64,000 bases of DNA from Epiperipatus broadwayi (GCA_028023455.1 JAQFVV010000186.1:622001-686000), one strand, 5' to 3'; counted from the first letter of the stretch, positions 1-13,796 are shown. Program-made: numbers and translations. Notes: generated by a model from the letters alone, not told the origin.

Positions 1-125
1 GATGGGGATTTTATGCACAAGCCTTCTGGCATCCATTGATTACTCTAGCTTGCTGTGTGTGGCAATATGTATAATGAGTTTTGCCTGTTTTAACAACAGT
101 TATACACAAGCATAAGAGGTAGTGG
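1..125 (+). repeat. Foldback repeat family R2, right-arm copy cut by window edge
   Basis: The sequence matches 20200-20275 and 35845-35950: the same order of a 'tatgcacaagccttctggc' block, 'ccattgattact', then 'gagttttgcct'. In the copy at 35.5-35.9 kb this block is one arm of a long inverted repeat, so this is probably the right arm of an element whose left part lies outside the window. No coding potential is seen. Confidence 0.7.
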
Positions 126-238
126 TCATGTGATGTTTACTGGCTTATTCCTGTATTTGCATAAGACACTTTTGAAATATGATTTTTTTTCCTACAGAGC
201 AGGTTTTTTTCATACTGCACTTATTTATGTAATATATA

Positions 239-435
239 GGGGGTTTGAACTCAGACTTTCATATGACCCTCAACCATCCATGCTATCTCATACCACTGAT
301 ACACTTGATCACATACATGTCAAAAAGATAAACAATCACCAATATACGTATTTAATGCTAAACCAGCAATCATCAGTTGGTCCAGATTATCATCTCCACA
401 CATATATGCAATCAAAGCTCAGCTTATATTAAGAT
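239..435 (-). repeat. Interspersed repeat family R1, antisense copy
   Basis: The reverse complement matches the two copies at 61.6-61.8 and 62.1-62.3 kb and part of 21860-21960. Shared blocks include 'catcagttggtccagatta' and the 'gagttcaaacccc' end, which looks like a Pol III B box. This suggests a SINE-like element; the A box is not convincing. The 100-aa open frame here is a chance frame across the repeat. Confidence 0.6.
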
Positions 436-2415
436 AGCCAATCTTCATACCTTAATGGACAGCCTTTTATAACTACTTTATTTTCATAGTAAATTTGTAT
501 TTTAAGATGATTTCTCCTACTTTATAAGATATTATTTGAAAATGTTCCTTTAATTTTATATACTATTATGAGAATACTATCCCTATGATATTGGAATAAA
601 AAATTGAGAAGACACTTTTTTTGGTTAATAATGATTTATAAATAATTATTCTTTTGATTTTTATAAAAGTAGACCATAAATATTTTTGTTTGATTATAGA
701 CTTACATATTTTTGCATAAACCCACAATGAGATAAAGTGAAATATTATTGTAAAGATGTTTAAAATGCATTATTATTATTAGTGGATATTTTAAATACTA
801 TTTAGGATTATGGATAAGGAAACACACATATATTTAAATCTTAATAGTTTATATCACAAGAGATTTTATTTAATAATGGAAAAAATGGCCACACATGGTA
901 AATAATTCATCACAAAATGGTATACATTTTATTAATTAGGTAAAATAATAAATCTCTATAAAAATCCACCCAAAGTGACTAGGTTCCAAGTAATATTATC
1001 ATATACCAAATAAAGTTAAATGTGATTCTCCCATTCTGCATTTATATTCCTGGAAAAGTTTTGGTCTGTGTTTAATACTTTTGTTAAAATTGTGGTGTAT
1101 TTTTAAATTTTGTCTAATTTCTGTTTTGTTTATGAAACTATATGTTTACAACTGAAAGTTAGGCAAGATTTATTTAAAAGAAATTTAAAATCTACATGGA
1201 CATACAAACATTTTTATACATATTTTTATAATCATACCTTACTTATATACATATATGTATAATAAAGAAAAAATATTAATATTTAAAAATAAAGTATTAA
1301 CATATAAATATGAAATATAATTTATTTTAAGCTTTAAATCCTATCATAATAAATACTGTCTTCAAATCACTATTCCTCAAAATAATTTTATTCTCATTAT
1401 TATATTTTTATTTTATAGTGGCCCTGTCCTCATTACCTACACATACACCTGTCTATGTTCTAAAGCAGTGCTCCAGTATCTATTTACAGTGTTAAAAAAT
1501 TTTAAATGCAAATATTTTTATTCCTTATTTGCAAAGAGGGTCATTTCCAGTATGTTATTATAAAATGCAGAGTTTTAAATGTTGAATTTTCATTGTATAA
1601 ATGTGTTAATTAATTTGATTTTATATGGAAAATAAATTTTGAAATGAGTACTGAAAATAATACTTTGTTTTTTGTTTTATGGCTATCTTTATTTAATAAA
1701 TAATTTTTGAGAGTTTATCTGAATGTATCGGTAATTTTGCAAAACATAATGAGTGCAGTGGAGTCGTCAACTATACTGTATCTTACTACATGGCTTCACT
1801 TATATGCTATCAAAAATGTAAACAAAAAAACATTATTAAAGTTTGCAAAATTTTATAATGTTCAAGCACTCTTTTTTTTCTCATTGCCATACATTAACGT
1901 AAAAAAAAGTAAAATTTATAAATAAATTTTACAATATGACAGTAGCCATTTTTCTATTTTTGAGCACTGTACACAATATATATATTAATAAAATTACTTC
2001 AGTTTATATTGAAAGTGCATATATTTTATTCTTTATTTATTAACCTTTCCAAATTTGATGTGCACTATTTTGCTTAATAAAATATTTTCTGAACATAAAA
2101 GTTTTACAAAATTTTAGAACATACATAAAATTAATACTTATTTAAAAGCACTAAAATAATTACAGAGGTCATAATGGCTTAGTAAAGAGAATAGTCTATT
2201 ATGATTCTATAAGAGAAAAAAATTATTGAAGAAAAGAATATCACCAAAAGTACATTTATTAATGATGGAAATGGGACATTTTGCTATTTGTTTTATTTTA
2301 ATAATAAAAATACAATAGTTATTCTTACTGCTTCAGGGAATGTATGAATGAACATATACTCAATAAAATATAGATAAATGTGTTTCCTCAATTTATATAT
2401 GTATAGTATACATAG
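436..2415. other. Intronic AT-rich DNA, nothing recognised
   Basis: No exon-like segment, tRNA, or repeat shared with the rest of the window was recognised. The short open frames are low complexity (Y, F, K, N, I rich) and have no family similarity I can see. Confidence 0.5.
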
Positions 2416-2515
<100 letters not shown>

Positions 2516-2534
2516 CATCAGTGTTATATATATA

Positions 2535-3035
2535 TATGAAAAACAAAAACCAAGTTATAAAAACGTAAAACTTGCTATCGCTTGTATTTATGATCAATAG
2601 ATGGAGCTTTACCAAAACCTCCAAACAAGCGTATTTTTGTTTACATAAACGTCAGAGTCAGAATTCACTGTCTCTTTCATTGGCTCCACCTTTAGATCAG
2701 CTGATTTGCTTTCATCAGTGAAGGATAGGAGTTAGAAACTAGACCTAAACACTAACTCCAAGCGTTTATGCAACAAGTTCCTAACAGTTTGCAACCATGA
2801 ATTTTTCAGACACGTAAATGTCTTCAAACCCAGCCTAACAAGCTAGATAGCTATATGGGTCTGATATCAGTTCAGTTTCACCACATAGTCAAAGCTTCTG
2901 CAATATATATTATTGCAAGAAACTTCAAAGGTACATTTATGAAAAACAAAAACAAGTTATAAAAACATAAACTTGCTATCGCTTGTATTTATGATCAATA
3001 GATGGAGCTTTACTAAAACCTCCAAACAAGCGTAT
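2535..3035 (+). repeat. About 100-bp direct repeat pair flanking an R2-like segment
   Basis: The segments 2535-2634 and 2938-3035 are near-identical direct repeats about 400 bp apart; both contain 'acttgctatcgcttgtattt' and end 'caaacaagcgtat'. The DNA between them (about 2690-2900) shares blocks with family R2 at 35.7 kb ('tcagttcag', 'atatgggtctga'). The pair could be the termini of a small element or a local duplication. No coding sequence is seen between them. Confidence 0.65.
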
Positions 3036-4902
3036 ATATATATATGGGTATCAAAAATTACTGCACATTTGTGGTTCAATAAACTTTATGGGCATTCTAA
3101 TCAATATTTGTCAACAAGCATAGTTTACAGCTCATTACTATACAATTCTTTTAAATATTTTGAATGGTAGATTATAAACAATTACCCCACAAGAAGTAAG
3201 TTTGATGAATGATAGGAGATGAAATTAGAGCATTTAAATTTTGATATCAGATTAAGATTAGTTTAGATTGATATTTACAATTAGTGACATAGTAAATAAA
3301 AATATTTGATATGATAATGTTATCCTAAATAATTGAGAATATATTCAACTAAGAAAATCAAATCAGTTTTCTCCCATTATACTTTAAGTGAAATCATTTT
3401 TATCATGATCAAGAAGTTTAAAGTGTATGATCAATACATCAAAATGATTGTTGACCTGAATTGAATGTTCACATGGGTTAGTAAATGAAAAATAAATTGT
3501 CTCTATCTCATGTTTATTTGCTTGATATAAAATTTATGATGGTAAATAGCATAATTACGTTAATTTGTGTACATGCGATTATAGTTTCACATGAAATAAA
3601 AGTATAATAGGAGAGAAGTGGTTACATGTTTATCTAGATTTGATCTTACATATTATAAGTTCACATTTCTTAAAGATGTGTACAAATTAACATTTCTGAT
3701 TGATTATAATTATGTATAGTGCAGTTATTGATTTCTGTGTGTGTATATATATTATATAAAGAGAGAGAAGAAAGGAGAAAAACTTTATTGTTAAACTTAA
3801 AAATCATTAAACACCGAAATACAAACAACATCTATGAAAGTCCACATTGTGTAGGAGTGGAACACCCACCTCCATAATGATACATGGTATTTTTATCCAG
3901 ATAAATAAAAATTGGAAATCATTTCAGATTTGAATCAGCTTAGAATTTGTATGAGTAACCCTCCCATATCCAAATTAGTTGGCAAGTGAATACTATTGAT
4001 TCTCCGCTAGAAGATAAAACAAAGTATAAAAAATTATTAAAATCCCTTTCACTTTCACTATTCTTTTTTTGGAAGGATATTGGAAATGTTTTTGCTCATT
4101 AGCTTTTATATATAATAATATATTTAAACTATGATTTTTATTAATGAAAAATGCGAATAGCGTTTTTTTGTTTTCTGTATATAGGGTTGCTTATTGTACA
4201 ATTTGATCTCATTCACTATCTTTAGGATCATATGACTAGCTTAGTAGTGGTTAAGTTGTTAATATCTTTTGCTATTTAAACATCTATATTATACAGTTGA
4301 TGACAGCTGAAATCCAGGTGAAATATTGGACCTATAATGAATCACATAATAGTAAAACCTGAAAACTTTATTTTTATTTATTGTAACGATTTGAACTATA
4401 GAGAGATATGCTACAGACTTCTGTTTAATCAACCAACTATTATATCATTAAAGCACATAAATTTGTTTTAATTAATCTAGAATTTATTTTAGGAGAAAAA
4501 AAAAGAAATGAAACTTCTAAATCCAAAAGTCTCTTTAAACATATTATAAAGACTATTGTAAAAATCAATCAATCCTAAAGGTACATTGCTGGCAGGATCT
4601 ATGGATTATTTGCTTTTTACATATGTCTTTTTTATATGTTTTAAAGAGGGTGTTGAAATTAGAAGTTTTATTATGCAGTACCATGAAATCAGAACAAAGT
4701 GGGAGGTGTACATTCATACGGGATGTCAATAAATGGTATATTAATTTTTAACTGGGTCTAAAGTTTATATCTGGGCAGACAATTTAATAATAATTTATAT
4801 CCAGTAAAAGTGATTAGTAAGTAATCATTAATATTTATCCAAGACAATATCATCCAAATGAGTGCATGTAAATGGAGCCATACTTTCAAATTAACAAATT
4901 AA
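3036..4902. other. Intronic AT-rich DNA, nothing recognised
   Basis: There is only simple-sequence (a short GT/AT tract near 3735-3765, AG-rich near 3760-3780) and AT-rich unique DNA. No exon or mobile-element signature was found. Confidence 0.5.
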
Positions 4903-5031
4903 ATATACTAGTGTAGTCAAGCGTTTGGTGGTCGAGTAGTCAGCACAGCTGCTTTACAAGCAGTTGTCCCGGGTTAACGGGTTCGCTTCCCTGTCGATGC
5001 TATGACACATGAATATATATATACTAGTGTA
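4903..5031 (+). mobile_element. tRNA-derived SINE with 13-bp target-site duplication
   Basis: A body of about 103 bp (4916-5018) contains a tRNA-like head with 'ggtggtcgagtagtcagc' as the A-box region and 'gggttcgcttcc' as the B-box region. It ends 'gatgctatgacacatgaa'. It is bounded by a perfect 13-bp duplication, 'atatactagtgta', at 4903-4915 and 5019-5031. Relatives are at 13862-13914, 25552-25614 and 45556-45647. The intact duplication implies a fairly recent insertion by LINE machinery. Confidence 0.85.
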
Positions 5032-8000
5032 AAGCATTTTTTATTTTTCAGATAAAAGTGTCATACCATTCAAATGTTTGTGGTTGAAAATCTTTTTTTT
5101 TTTTTGTTTTTAAACATAAATTTTAATATATTTAAATTAACTCAGAAAGATTTCATAACAATTTATTAAAATATAATGGTTTTTTTTTACTAATTGCAGA
5201 AACTAAATGAATATGATTTTGCTCAATTCACAAACTTTATTTTTGTTTAAAGGAAACCTCAATACTGAATCAACAAGTAATAATTCTACTTTTTTATTTC
5301 AAGATTTTTAGCGAGGTAAGATATCTTTGAACCTATAACACCATATATTTCATACATTTCTCTTTTTTCGGTTACGAAACTACTTCGTTCTTGCATCTTC
5401 TAATTTTTAATTGATAATTAAAATCAGATAAAGAATTAACATCAGTTTCTACTTATTAACAATTACTAATCTCTTTTTACTCTTGATTTCTATACTGCAG
5501 TATGAATAAATTATTACATTTTCTTGGAAGCATTATTTCTCAATCTTACTACTCTTATTACTAACTTATTATAAAATAATTTCTTTTAATCATAAGTATA
5601 TTGTTTGTTTAATATTCTTTTTAAAATTATGTAAATAATGTAGAAAATCTAATTTATGTTATATAAACTTAGATTCTAAAGTTGTAAATGAAAAAGTAAG
5701 TGTTCATTTGTGACAGCCAAGTCTTTATTATGTGCCTCTATGAATTGTGGATCAGTATTCTTATCTAATTGATCTTTTCATTATAACATTTGTAGATTAT
5801 TATAGAACATTCTTAAGTAAAAAATTCCCATTGTTTTATATTACATTAGTAGAGTACCATTTCTCTCATCCATACAATATATTTGGCAATATAGCAGTCT
5901 TATATGCGACTAATTTACCATATTTTCACTCACATTTTGCCTATTTTATTTTTAATTTTAGAGTGAAAAAAATCGGAATATTAGATTTTTCATTGCATGT
6001 ATGTGTGAAAATCATGACATAAACTACAAATAATTTGCTTTCTTTGAATTCGTTTTATTTTTTTCTTGCACTATTATGTACATTTCTAAAAACATTTGAA
6101 ATTTAGTGGTAGATATTGATTTCTAATAGATATCTTTTTATCAATGTTAATATATCAAAAACGTTTTGCTTCAAAATGCAAAAACAAGATGAAAATCATA
6201 TCATAAATTCTCAGAGCTGAGATAGCAATGACAGGAGCTTGTTTAGAAGACAGAAAATCATTAATTGTGATCTTTTAATGAGGAAGTATAATCAGAAATG
6301 ATTTATTTTGGAACTGGATTTGAAACAGAAGTTCCAACTCAGCAAAGATTATGTTTGAGCCGATCTATTTAAGAATTTATTGGAATATCATGAAAACTAA
6401 ATAAATATAAAATAATAGTCTTTCTCACAAACTTGCTTAGTTGCTGTGCTTAAGAAAAATAAAGGGATATACTTTTCTTTTTTTAAAAAAAATTATAAAT
6501 GCATGAAATATGAGAATTTTGCTTAAATGTGAACTCTTCAAGACTTGAATAGAAGATAGAATTTGTAGCTAAGAAGCTGACAAAATTGAGATTAAAGTAG
6601 CTGTTCTGGCTACAAAGTTTTTTTGGTTGACAGATCATTGAGTAAATGAAAACTACATTATTTTGAATTTGCTGTGAGATACTATGAATAATTGAATGTA
6701 TTTAGAAAGTAAAATTTTTCTAAAGACATTCAGTTCTTAATATTAGATGATGGAAATAGTTCAACAAATAATTAATACTAACATTTTATATGTTTTAAAT
6801 ATGTTTCTATAGCATATGTAATGCTGTTAAATCTGTATCAAACTAATAATAAAAAAATCTTAAAAAAATAATATTAATAAAAAACAAATGTTATCAATTG
6901 ACAATATGATTACTGAAGACTCCAAGATGCTTGAAGAATAACATAATAAGAAAAGTATTAGAAACCCTTTTCTATGAGAATGGTTTTTTCCTCAATTTTA
7001 CTGCTATGACATTTGTGGATTCAGTTTCGCATTCATTAAAATTTTAGTAATATAATATTACTGTTAGTGTTGAATTTGATGTGTGTCTACCATATATATA
7101 AAATTGAATCTGTAATCTGCATCACCCAAATTATCATGTATCCAGTGGCAACTGGTCCATTGTGATGCTGGAGCAACCCAGAAAAAAATTATTAAATTTG
7201 TGCTTGAAAATATCTATAATATAACAATCATTCAATATTTTTGCATATAAATATTATGTAAATACAACTAATTAAACCATTTTTAAAAGTAATGCTTAAG
7301 ATTCTATTCGGAGGTGCTGCTAATTATAGCAGTGCCAGAAATATCATCTTCAGTGAATTTCAGTAAGTTCCAGTGAGATTCATTTGCTTTTGTCAACATG
7401 GATAATCATCACCATTGGAGCTGCTCACTGTGGCAGCATCGATAGTTATTTGATGATGCTTATGTTTATCTATTCTGGTTTTTCTTCAGAGTGAATAACT
7501 TTTTGTTTTCATTTAGGATAAGCAATAAATATTCAATTTTTTTTTTTGTAATTAACATTCATTTAAATATTTATTACAGAAAAATATAGCAAAATAATAA
7601 AAGAAATATTATATTAAATATTTATCATGATGTGTGTTAGTGCCGAATATGTTAAAAAAATTGACATTTTCCCAATTGACATTATATGAAAAATTGAAAT
7701 AAAAAGCACTCCAGATATTATTATTTGTCTTACAGCATTCTCAATGAATATCTATCTTCTTTGTAGTTTTAATCCATCATTTTAAACATTTTCCCCAGTC
7801 ATTTGCCAGTATTTGAATCTCTATGAATTGGGAACAATAATTTTAGAGGGTTTAGCATGTGTTCCATCTAGTTATTGTTTATAGCAAACTAATTTTATTG
7901 CAATTAATTAAATAAAATGTGATAAAAGTATAAATCTCAAAGTCCTACAACTTCACTATAAATGGGAATCAACTATGTTAAATTCCAGACTGAAATATAA

Positions 8001-8619
8001 GTTAGAGGTAATATTAATGCCGTATATTCAAGGAAAAGATTGGAAATATTAAATACAATCTTCATGCATTTTCGCTGGTCTATTGTCAATCATTATGGTA
8101 GTATATAATATTTTCAATGATTATACAGTACTAGTGTTGTCTTTATTTTATTATAAATATGAATTATAAAATTCACAATCCTATAAGAAATTAACTGTAT
8201 AAATAAAGTCTATAAACTAATTTGATGTTATTACTATGGATTTCTGTGTATTTATACTTGTATTTTATATCTATATTTATTATTGAACTCATTTTAAATA
8301 ATAACTATATATTCATTAATAATTTTTAAATAATAGGAAATATATGTATCAAAGTAGAATTCTTGCCTTCCAATGATCTACTTTGGAAATAAAATGTGCT
8401 ACCATTATAATGGTCTTAGCTGGAAGATGGGGTCAAGAAAATCAAGCAGTGTGAATATCAATTTCAAAGAAATAAATGGTAGACAAATATGACCAAAAGC
8501 TTTCTCTTGTCATGCCAGTATTTATTATTCACTGGCCCTATCTCTTTTTTAACTATTATATTCAGTTGTGACCCCAGATATATATATATGTAAAATCAGA
8601 TAAAATAAATATAGTTCTC
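5032..8619. other. Intronic DNA; one MITE-end fragment only
   Basis: The DNA is largely featureless and AT-rich. The segment 6718-6766 ('taaagacattcag', 'ttagatgatggaaatag', 'ttcaaca') matches one terminus of the TA-flanked element at 19633-20002, so it is an orphan end of that family. No exon was recognised. Confidence 0.5.
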
Positions 8620-8769
8620 AAAATACTTTAGAATAATTTCTGCAATATTCAATATATTAATGTAAAAAAACTGCTGAAGATGGCATATCTTGCCGTAAGC
8701 TGGCTATAGCCATTATTATTATTATTATTTTTATATTGAATATTGTAGAAATTGTTCCAGAGTATTTTA
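8620..8769. mobile_element. Small foldback (MITE-like) element
   Basis: The arm 8620-8656 ('aaaatacttta' through 'gcaatattcaatata') is the imperfect reverse complement of 8732-8769. The arms enclose about 75 bp with 'gctgaagatggcatatc' and an ATT microsatellite. The length of about 150 bp, terminal inverted repeats and lack of coding capacity fit a non-autonomous DNA transposon. The target duplication is unclear. Confidence 0.65.
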
Positions 8770-9654
8770 ATTATATATAATTCATGAAAACTTTCAGAAA
8801 CAATCACATTGAATATTAAAATATATAATTATCAACATTTTGGCAATTTGTCTTTGACTGTACTTTTTACATAGTTATTGTAAGAATATAGAAAGTTGTA
8901 AAAAAGTTAATTAAAAATTGGAGAAAGAAGTAGAACATATAAAATTAGAGAAGAAAATAAAACAAGTTAAAGATTGTATTTAATAAATATAGTGAAGCAA
9001 CACAACTTCAACTAAATGGAAGAGTTTTTTTATGCAAATAAATAAAAATAGTCACCTAAATTTAAATGGTTGGTCCTCTACCTCAAGAAAGATTCTCTTT
9101 GTTTATTATCACTTTTATTTTGATTGGAAAAACATGCAATCTTTAACTTGTTCGATCTGTTTTACAGTTTTACATGTTCTATTTTTTTTACATTTTTTAG
9201 TTTTTTACAACTTTCTATACATCAGCAAAGATCACGTGATCCTGTCAGTGGAAATGTTATTTTGCCACATCAATAAATTGCATATTTTAATATTATAGTT
9301 GTTCCCAAAAATTTCCATGAATTACGATACATATTTTGCACATGGAAACAATCAATCACTTCAATGTATATATTATATTTTGATGATGATCAAAACTCTT
9401 TACAAATTTGTCTCAGCTGGCCTTTTAAATTATGATACAAAAGTGAACTAAAGAAATATTTTAAAATTAACAAATATAAATTCAGATTTAAAAAATCTAT
9501 TTTGTAGATATAATTTTTATACACATATATGGTATATATAAATTTATTATTATAATTTTTTATATAAAAATACATATTTTATTATTTTTAATTTTAAAAA
9601 TATATTTATTGACATTATAAAATTGTACAGATGCATAATAAAAACACTTTGTTA
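8770..9654. other. Intronic AT-rich DNA, nothing recognised
   Basis: Open frames at 9032-9298 (+) and 9390-9575 (-) are low complexity and resemble no family I know. No repeat shared elsewhere in the window was noticed. Confidence 0.45.
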
Positions 9655-11695
9655 ATGTTGTCTCATCCATTGCTGGCGTTGGTCTGGAAAAAGTATGCAA
9701 GAGTCATTCTCCGCACTAGCAGGTTATAAAATGAGCAGATACGTACTCTTTAGTTGGCATTGCCCACCCCTGCCAGTGCAAAGAATGACCCAATAATGCT
9801 AACTTATCAGCTGGGATAGATGTAATATGAAATCAATGCCCCTCTAGAAGAATCTGACATGTTGCAACACAGACTACTTCTTCTACAATACACTACAATG
9901 TGAATATATCGGGTCCAAAATTCATGTAGAGTCTGTAGGCAATACTAGTAGGCTCCATGTATTGTTAAACAAAAATCTAGAGGATAGTATCTTATCCTTG
10001 TCTTGAAGAGCTTTGAGCTTATCGCAAAATATAGCATTGGGATCCGGTGTTGGTTGTGTGAACTTTGTCCTGCACCTTGTGTACCAAAAAGCATATGTCA
10101 GGAAGATTGATAACCTGATTACTGTAAAGTCTCCAGAGAAGAGACAACCCCTGATGTCCAGTATTTTATCCACTGCTATAATGCAGTGTTGAGAGATAAT
10201 TCTTCGAATACTGTTATAGCCTGGACATACATTTAAAAGGTGATTAAAGGACTCCTCTCCTCTAGAACAGGCATGACAAATAGGGTCTATTTTATTTAGA
10301 AACCGTTTGTAGTATAAGAATGTATTAGTTGGCATGGAATCCATATTCACCTTAATCAGATAATCCAAAAGTTTGGGCTCCAGTAGCAGATATTTAAATA
10401 TTGAGGTGATTTTATGATTGCTGCACCCTAGGTGAGCATAAATAACTGTATTAACAGGATTCAGCAGGCAATGTGCCTGCCAGATGTTGATTTTATTATT
10501 AAACCCTGTTATTGAGTGCCCGATGTATAGAGATTGTTGTTTAATAATGGTGTCAAGCCATGTGTGTTTACTGGGGGAGGTCTGTCAGTAGGTATTACAG
10601 TCTCTATAATATTTGATAGAGGGTATTTTTTCCCCAGATTTACTAAAAGTGAATGCCCTTTTTGGAAATTGATTGTCTGTATTGAATGGAGACCCATACC
10701 ATTCTGTTTCCTGTGAAACTGAAGTCTGCGGATGCTAATTGCAGTGGTCCGACCTCTCCATAAGAGCTGACCACAGAGCCTCTGAATCTGTAAGGTGAAT
10801 AATTTGGTAACTGACATTATTGTCAGGTAGTAATTTATGCTCGCCATAATCTTCATATTAATAAGAGCAATCTTCCCTTGTAGGGACAGGTATGTCCTTG
10901 ACAGCGACTGAACCACCTTAGTAGCATTGCTTATGATGGATTTTTGTAGGCAGACAGACATAGCAGTCTGTGACTTGAAGATAGGAAACCCCAGAAAACA
11001 CTGAGGTTCCGCTAAAAAATTGGATAGTATTTTCCTACCAGTGTTGATGCACCAGGATGATGACTTGTGAGGATTGATGGATAATTTATAATCTTTAGTA
11101 TAATTGGTAATTATGGAATGAAGTGTCTTCAGATATTTACGAGATGGAAGAATCACAAGTATGTCATCCATGTATGCAAAAACCTTGATGTTTTTCTTAA
11201 GCCGGGGCACATATATACCTGGAAGCTGATCTAGCTCTTTAATCAGAGGGTCGATGTACTTTATGAACAAAAGACCACTCAACGGTGAACCTTGTGGTAT
11301 GGATCTTGAAGGCCCAAATCCATTTGAGTAATGTCCATTTATGGAAATATGAATATGCCTATTATTCAGGAGATTGTCCAATATCTGGATTATCTGTTTT
11401 GATATGTCCAACTGAGATAACAATTCAAGAAGAATGTTGACATCTACTGTATCAAAAGCATTGGACACATCCAGCTGGACTGCCACAGGCCGGGATTTTC
11501 TGTTAGATCTAATGTGATCAAGCAGAATTTTCACTTCGCCAATTGCAGTCAGCGTCGATGATCCCCTCCTTGCATATTGAGAGGCCAATATATCCTGTAA
11601 AATGGCATTCTGAATTTTTTCTTTTATTATACCCTCCATGACTTTGAACAAAATTGGTGTCATCGATATTGGTCTGATACTGCTAAGAGAGGTAA
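9655..11695 (-). mobile_element. 5'-truncated L1/Tx1-like LINE, antisense to host gene
   Basis: This is a non-LTR retrotransposon fragment. Reading on the minus strand it starts inside the reverse transcriptase near 11695, passes through the complete palm and thumb and a C-terminal zinc-knuckle region, and ends in a 3' UTR of about 260 bp (9655-9921) that is less AT-rich than its surroundings. The 5' end is missing, as is typical of aborted target-primed reverse transcription. I could not define a poly-A tail or a clean target-site duplication. Confidence 0.75.
9922..11693 (-). pseudogene. Reverse transcriptase plus C-terminal Cys/His domain of L1/Tx1-like LINE (broken)
   Basis: This is the RNA-dependent DNA polymerase of a non-LTR retrotransposon. 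The first frame (from 11693, first ATG 11663, stop at 10509) carries an RPIS motif at its start, motif A LDVSNAFDTV, motif B PQGSPLSGLLF and motif C YMDDILV, so the catalytic aspartates are present. Downstream, LSLQGKIALINMK and QLLWRGRT resemble the thumb region of L1/Tx1-clade enzymes. A frameshift around 10540-10560 moves the reading into the frame that continues to 9922. There, CHACSRGEESFNHLLNVC forms the CxxC-H-C knuckle common near LINE C-termini. The 5' part (endonuclease, ORF1) is absent. Clade assignment is by eye and could be another ancient LINE group; that it is a LINE polymerase is firm. Confidence 0.8.
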
Positions 11696-13652
11696 AAAGT
11701 TAAAAACAGAAAAACTTAAAATGAAGTTGTTTTCTTTTATCTTGTAAAAGTATACTTAATGAATAAAGGGTAGAATTGTAAAAGAATTTTTTTTAAATTA
11801 CCATTTGATAGTTTTTCTTTGTTAAGGGCTAGAGAAAAAAGTGTTTCCCCCCCCCTTTTATCAAAGCTACAGATTTTGAATAACTATTATATATATATAT
11901 TGATTAGTTGTATGTTGATTAGATAATTTGTTTGGTTGACTAATGAAAAGATTTATCTGGGGATTTAATTTTTAAAAAATCATGATGAAAAAAAATAGAT
12001 TGACAGCAAATTTTCTTTTCAGGTGTACAGCTATAAATTAGATTTGAAAAACTAAGGATTTTTATTTGAGATTTGTTCTTAGATTGGAGCAGAGAGAAAA
12101 CAACATGCTTTATTGTTAAAAAAAACTTTGGCTGAAAAAATTAATAGAATCTTGATCCTGAAACTTTGAAAATCTGGTATAAACTTCACAACCATAATCA
12201 TTATAGAGTGCCATATATCGCTTGCAGGGACGAAACATCATTATTGAGTGAATTATGAATTTTTATTTTGCAAAAATTTATCCCTAGAATGGCTAAAGAA
12301 GGCAGTATGGGATAGAGACCTACATCAGTCTTCTTTTTTTCCTCATTAACATGTAAACTAGTATGCCATTGCTCTGCCTTATGAATGCCTCCTGAATGGG
12401 AAAATGGTCCTCTACAGAATAATCTAAATTCTGATGCTTTCTATGTAATGTTATATCTGAAAATTGTCTCAATTTTCTTTAAAAAAGGACAGAAGAAGAT
12501 GTAAATAGCCTCACAAATTAAAAACATTCTCTTATTAGACCTCTTGAGAAAACTTAACTCCAGATGCTTTTTGATTTTATTAAGTCAAACGTTTTGTAGT
12601 GGGAAAAGGTAAATCCCATGAACCAGAAAATGTTTTTTTTAAAATCTAATATAAGCCATTATTTGTATTTTTTTAAAATTAATATGAGTTATAAATTGTT
12701 TGATACATATACATATTTTTGGGTGCATGTGGGATATTATTTTAAATTTGGCAAATTTATGACTGTAATTTTTTTAATTTTCATTGTAGACGCAATTGTT
12801 AATTTTTAACCACACATTAATATGCGGGCGGGTAAATGAAATGTTAATTATTTGATATTTTTATAATTATTATTCTTTTTTATGTATATTTGTGTATATA
12901 ACATTATATATCTATGTGTAATATGAAGAATAAGGAGGGGGGTTAATTTATATCAAAATATAATTCTATAATGTGTCATTTAAGTTTAAAATGATAATAG
13001 GGATTTTTATTTAATTATTTAGTATAATAAATTTGTTACTAAGTAGAGTTGGCCTTTGGTATTCAATTTATCTGCTCATTTCACTTCAGAGTAAATATAA
13101 ATTTTGTTTTGTCTATTTGAGAATTTAAGAGTTTACTGAGCTTGAATCTGGGCTATGCTGTAGAGAATTGTAAATTGATGTCTCTATAAGGACCTATTTA
13201 AAGTATTTTTTCTCTTGATGAGTAGAAAAAGTGGCATTTGAAGTCCATGTGATTTGGGCTTTATAAAGATACTTTATTGATTAGAAGTTTTGCTGATCCC
13301 TATAGGGATTGATACCAAAAGGGAGGTCAGGAAATATAACTAATGATTATTAATTTGATCTCCTTTTTAATAATATAGATTTTTATGTTTTGTGTCTACT
13401 TTTAATGGATTAAAATAATACCATACGTGAATGTGTCATTAAGTTGATATATGTTCTCCACATGTGAGGGCCTATAGTAGTAAATTTAAGTAAGTTATTT
13501 GGGGATTTCACTATTTGGACATCTATATTACCATGTGAAGGTTTGGAATTTTGGAAAGATGTACAGTAAAAGGTAGATTGAGATAATAAGGTGGATGGGG
13601 TAGGTTTTTATTACAATATACATATTCTAATTACATTTGTATTTTTTTGTAG
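11696..13652. other. Intron DNA upstream of the TM3 exon
   Basis: There is AT-rich sequence with a 10-nt C run near 11847 and a 'gcgggcggg' patch near 12827. I looked for SLC6 TM1-TM2 exons (the conserved N-x-W-R-F-P-Y segment) here and further upstream and found none, so these exons probably lie 5' of the window. Confidence 0.5.
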
Positions 13653-13796
13653 GTCTAGCCTATGGCATGGTCATTGTCACCACAATAGTTGGGTTTTATT
13701 ACAATGTTATCATTGCTTGGGCTTTATTTTATATGTTTGCATCATTTCAAGGGACACTGCCTTGGGAAGATTGTGATCCGAGCTGGAGTAATGAAA
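13653..13796 (+). CDS. SLC6 sodium/chloride-coupled transporter, exon with TM3 and start of EL2
   Basis: This exon of a neurotransmitter:sodium symporter encodes LAYGMVIVTTIVG and then FYYNVIIAWALFYMFASF, which is TM3. The YYN-x-I-x-AW-A-L-x-Y signature of the family is intact and includes the TM3 tyrosine that lines the substrate site. It continues into EL2 with LPWEDCDPSW. The acceptor is 'tttttttgtag' ending at 13652 and the donor is gtaagt at 13797. It begins with two bases of a split codon and ends with one base (a) that pairs with the next exon. EL2 Cys in EDCDP is nine residues before the Cys that opens the next exon, matching the conserved EL2 disulfide spacing. Substrate specificity is not settled; glycine-transporter-like or nutrient amino-acid transporter-like members fit best. 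Confidence 0.93.

Noticed and set aside
7040-7460. Possible exon in the less AT-rich stretch around 7080-7450
   Set aside because: No open frame with splice sites and no SLC6 TM1-TM2 residues were found.
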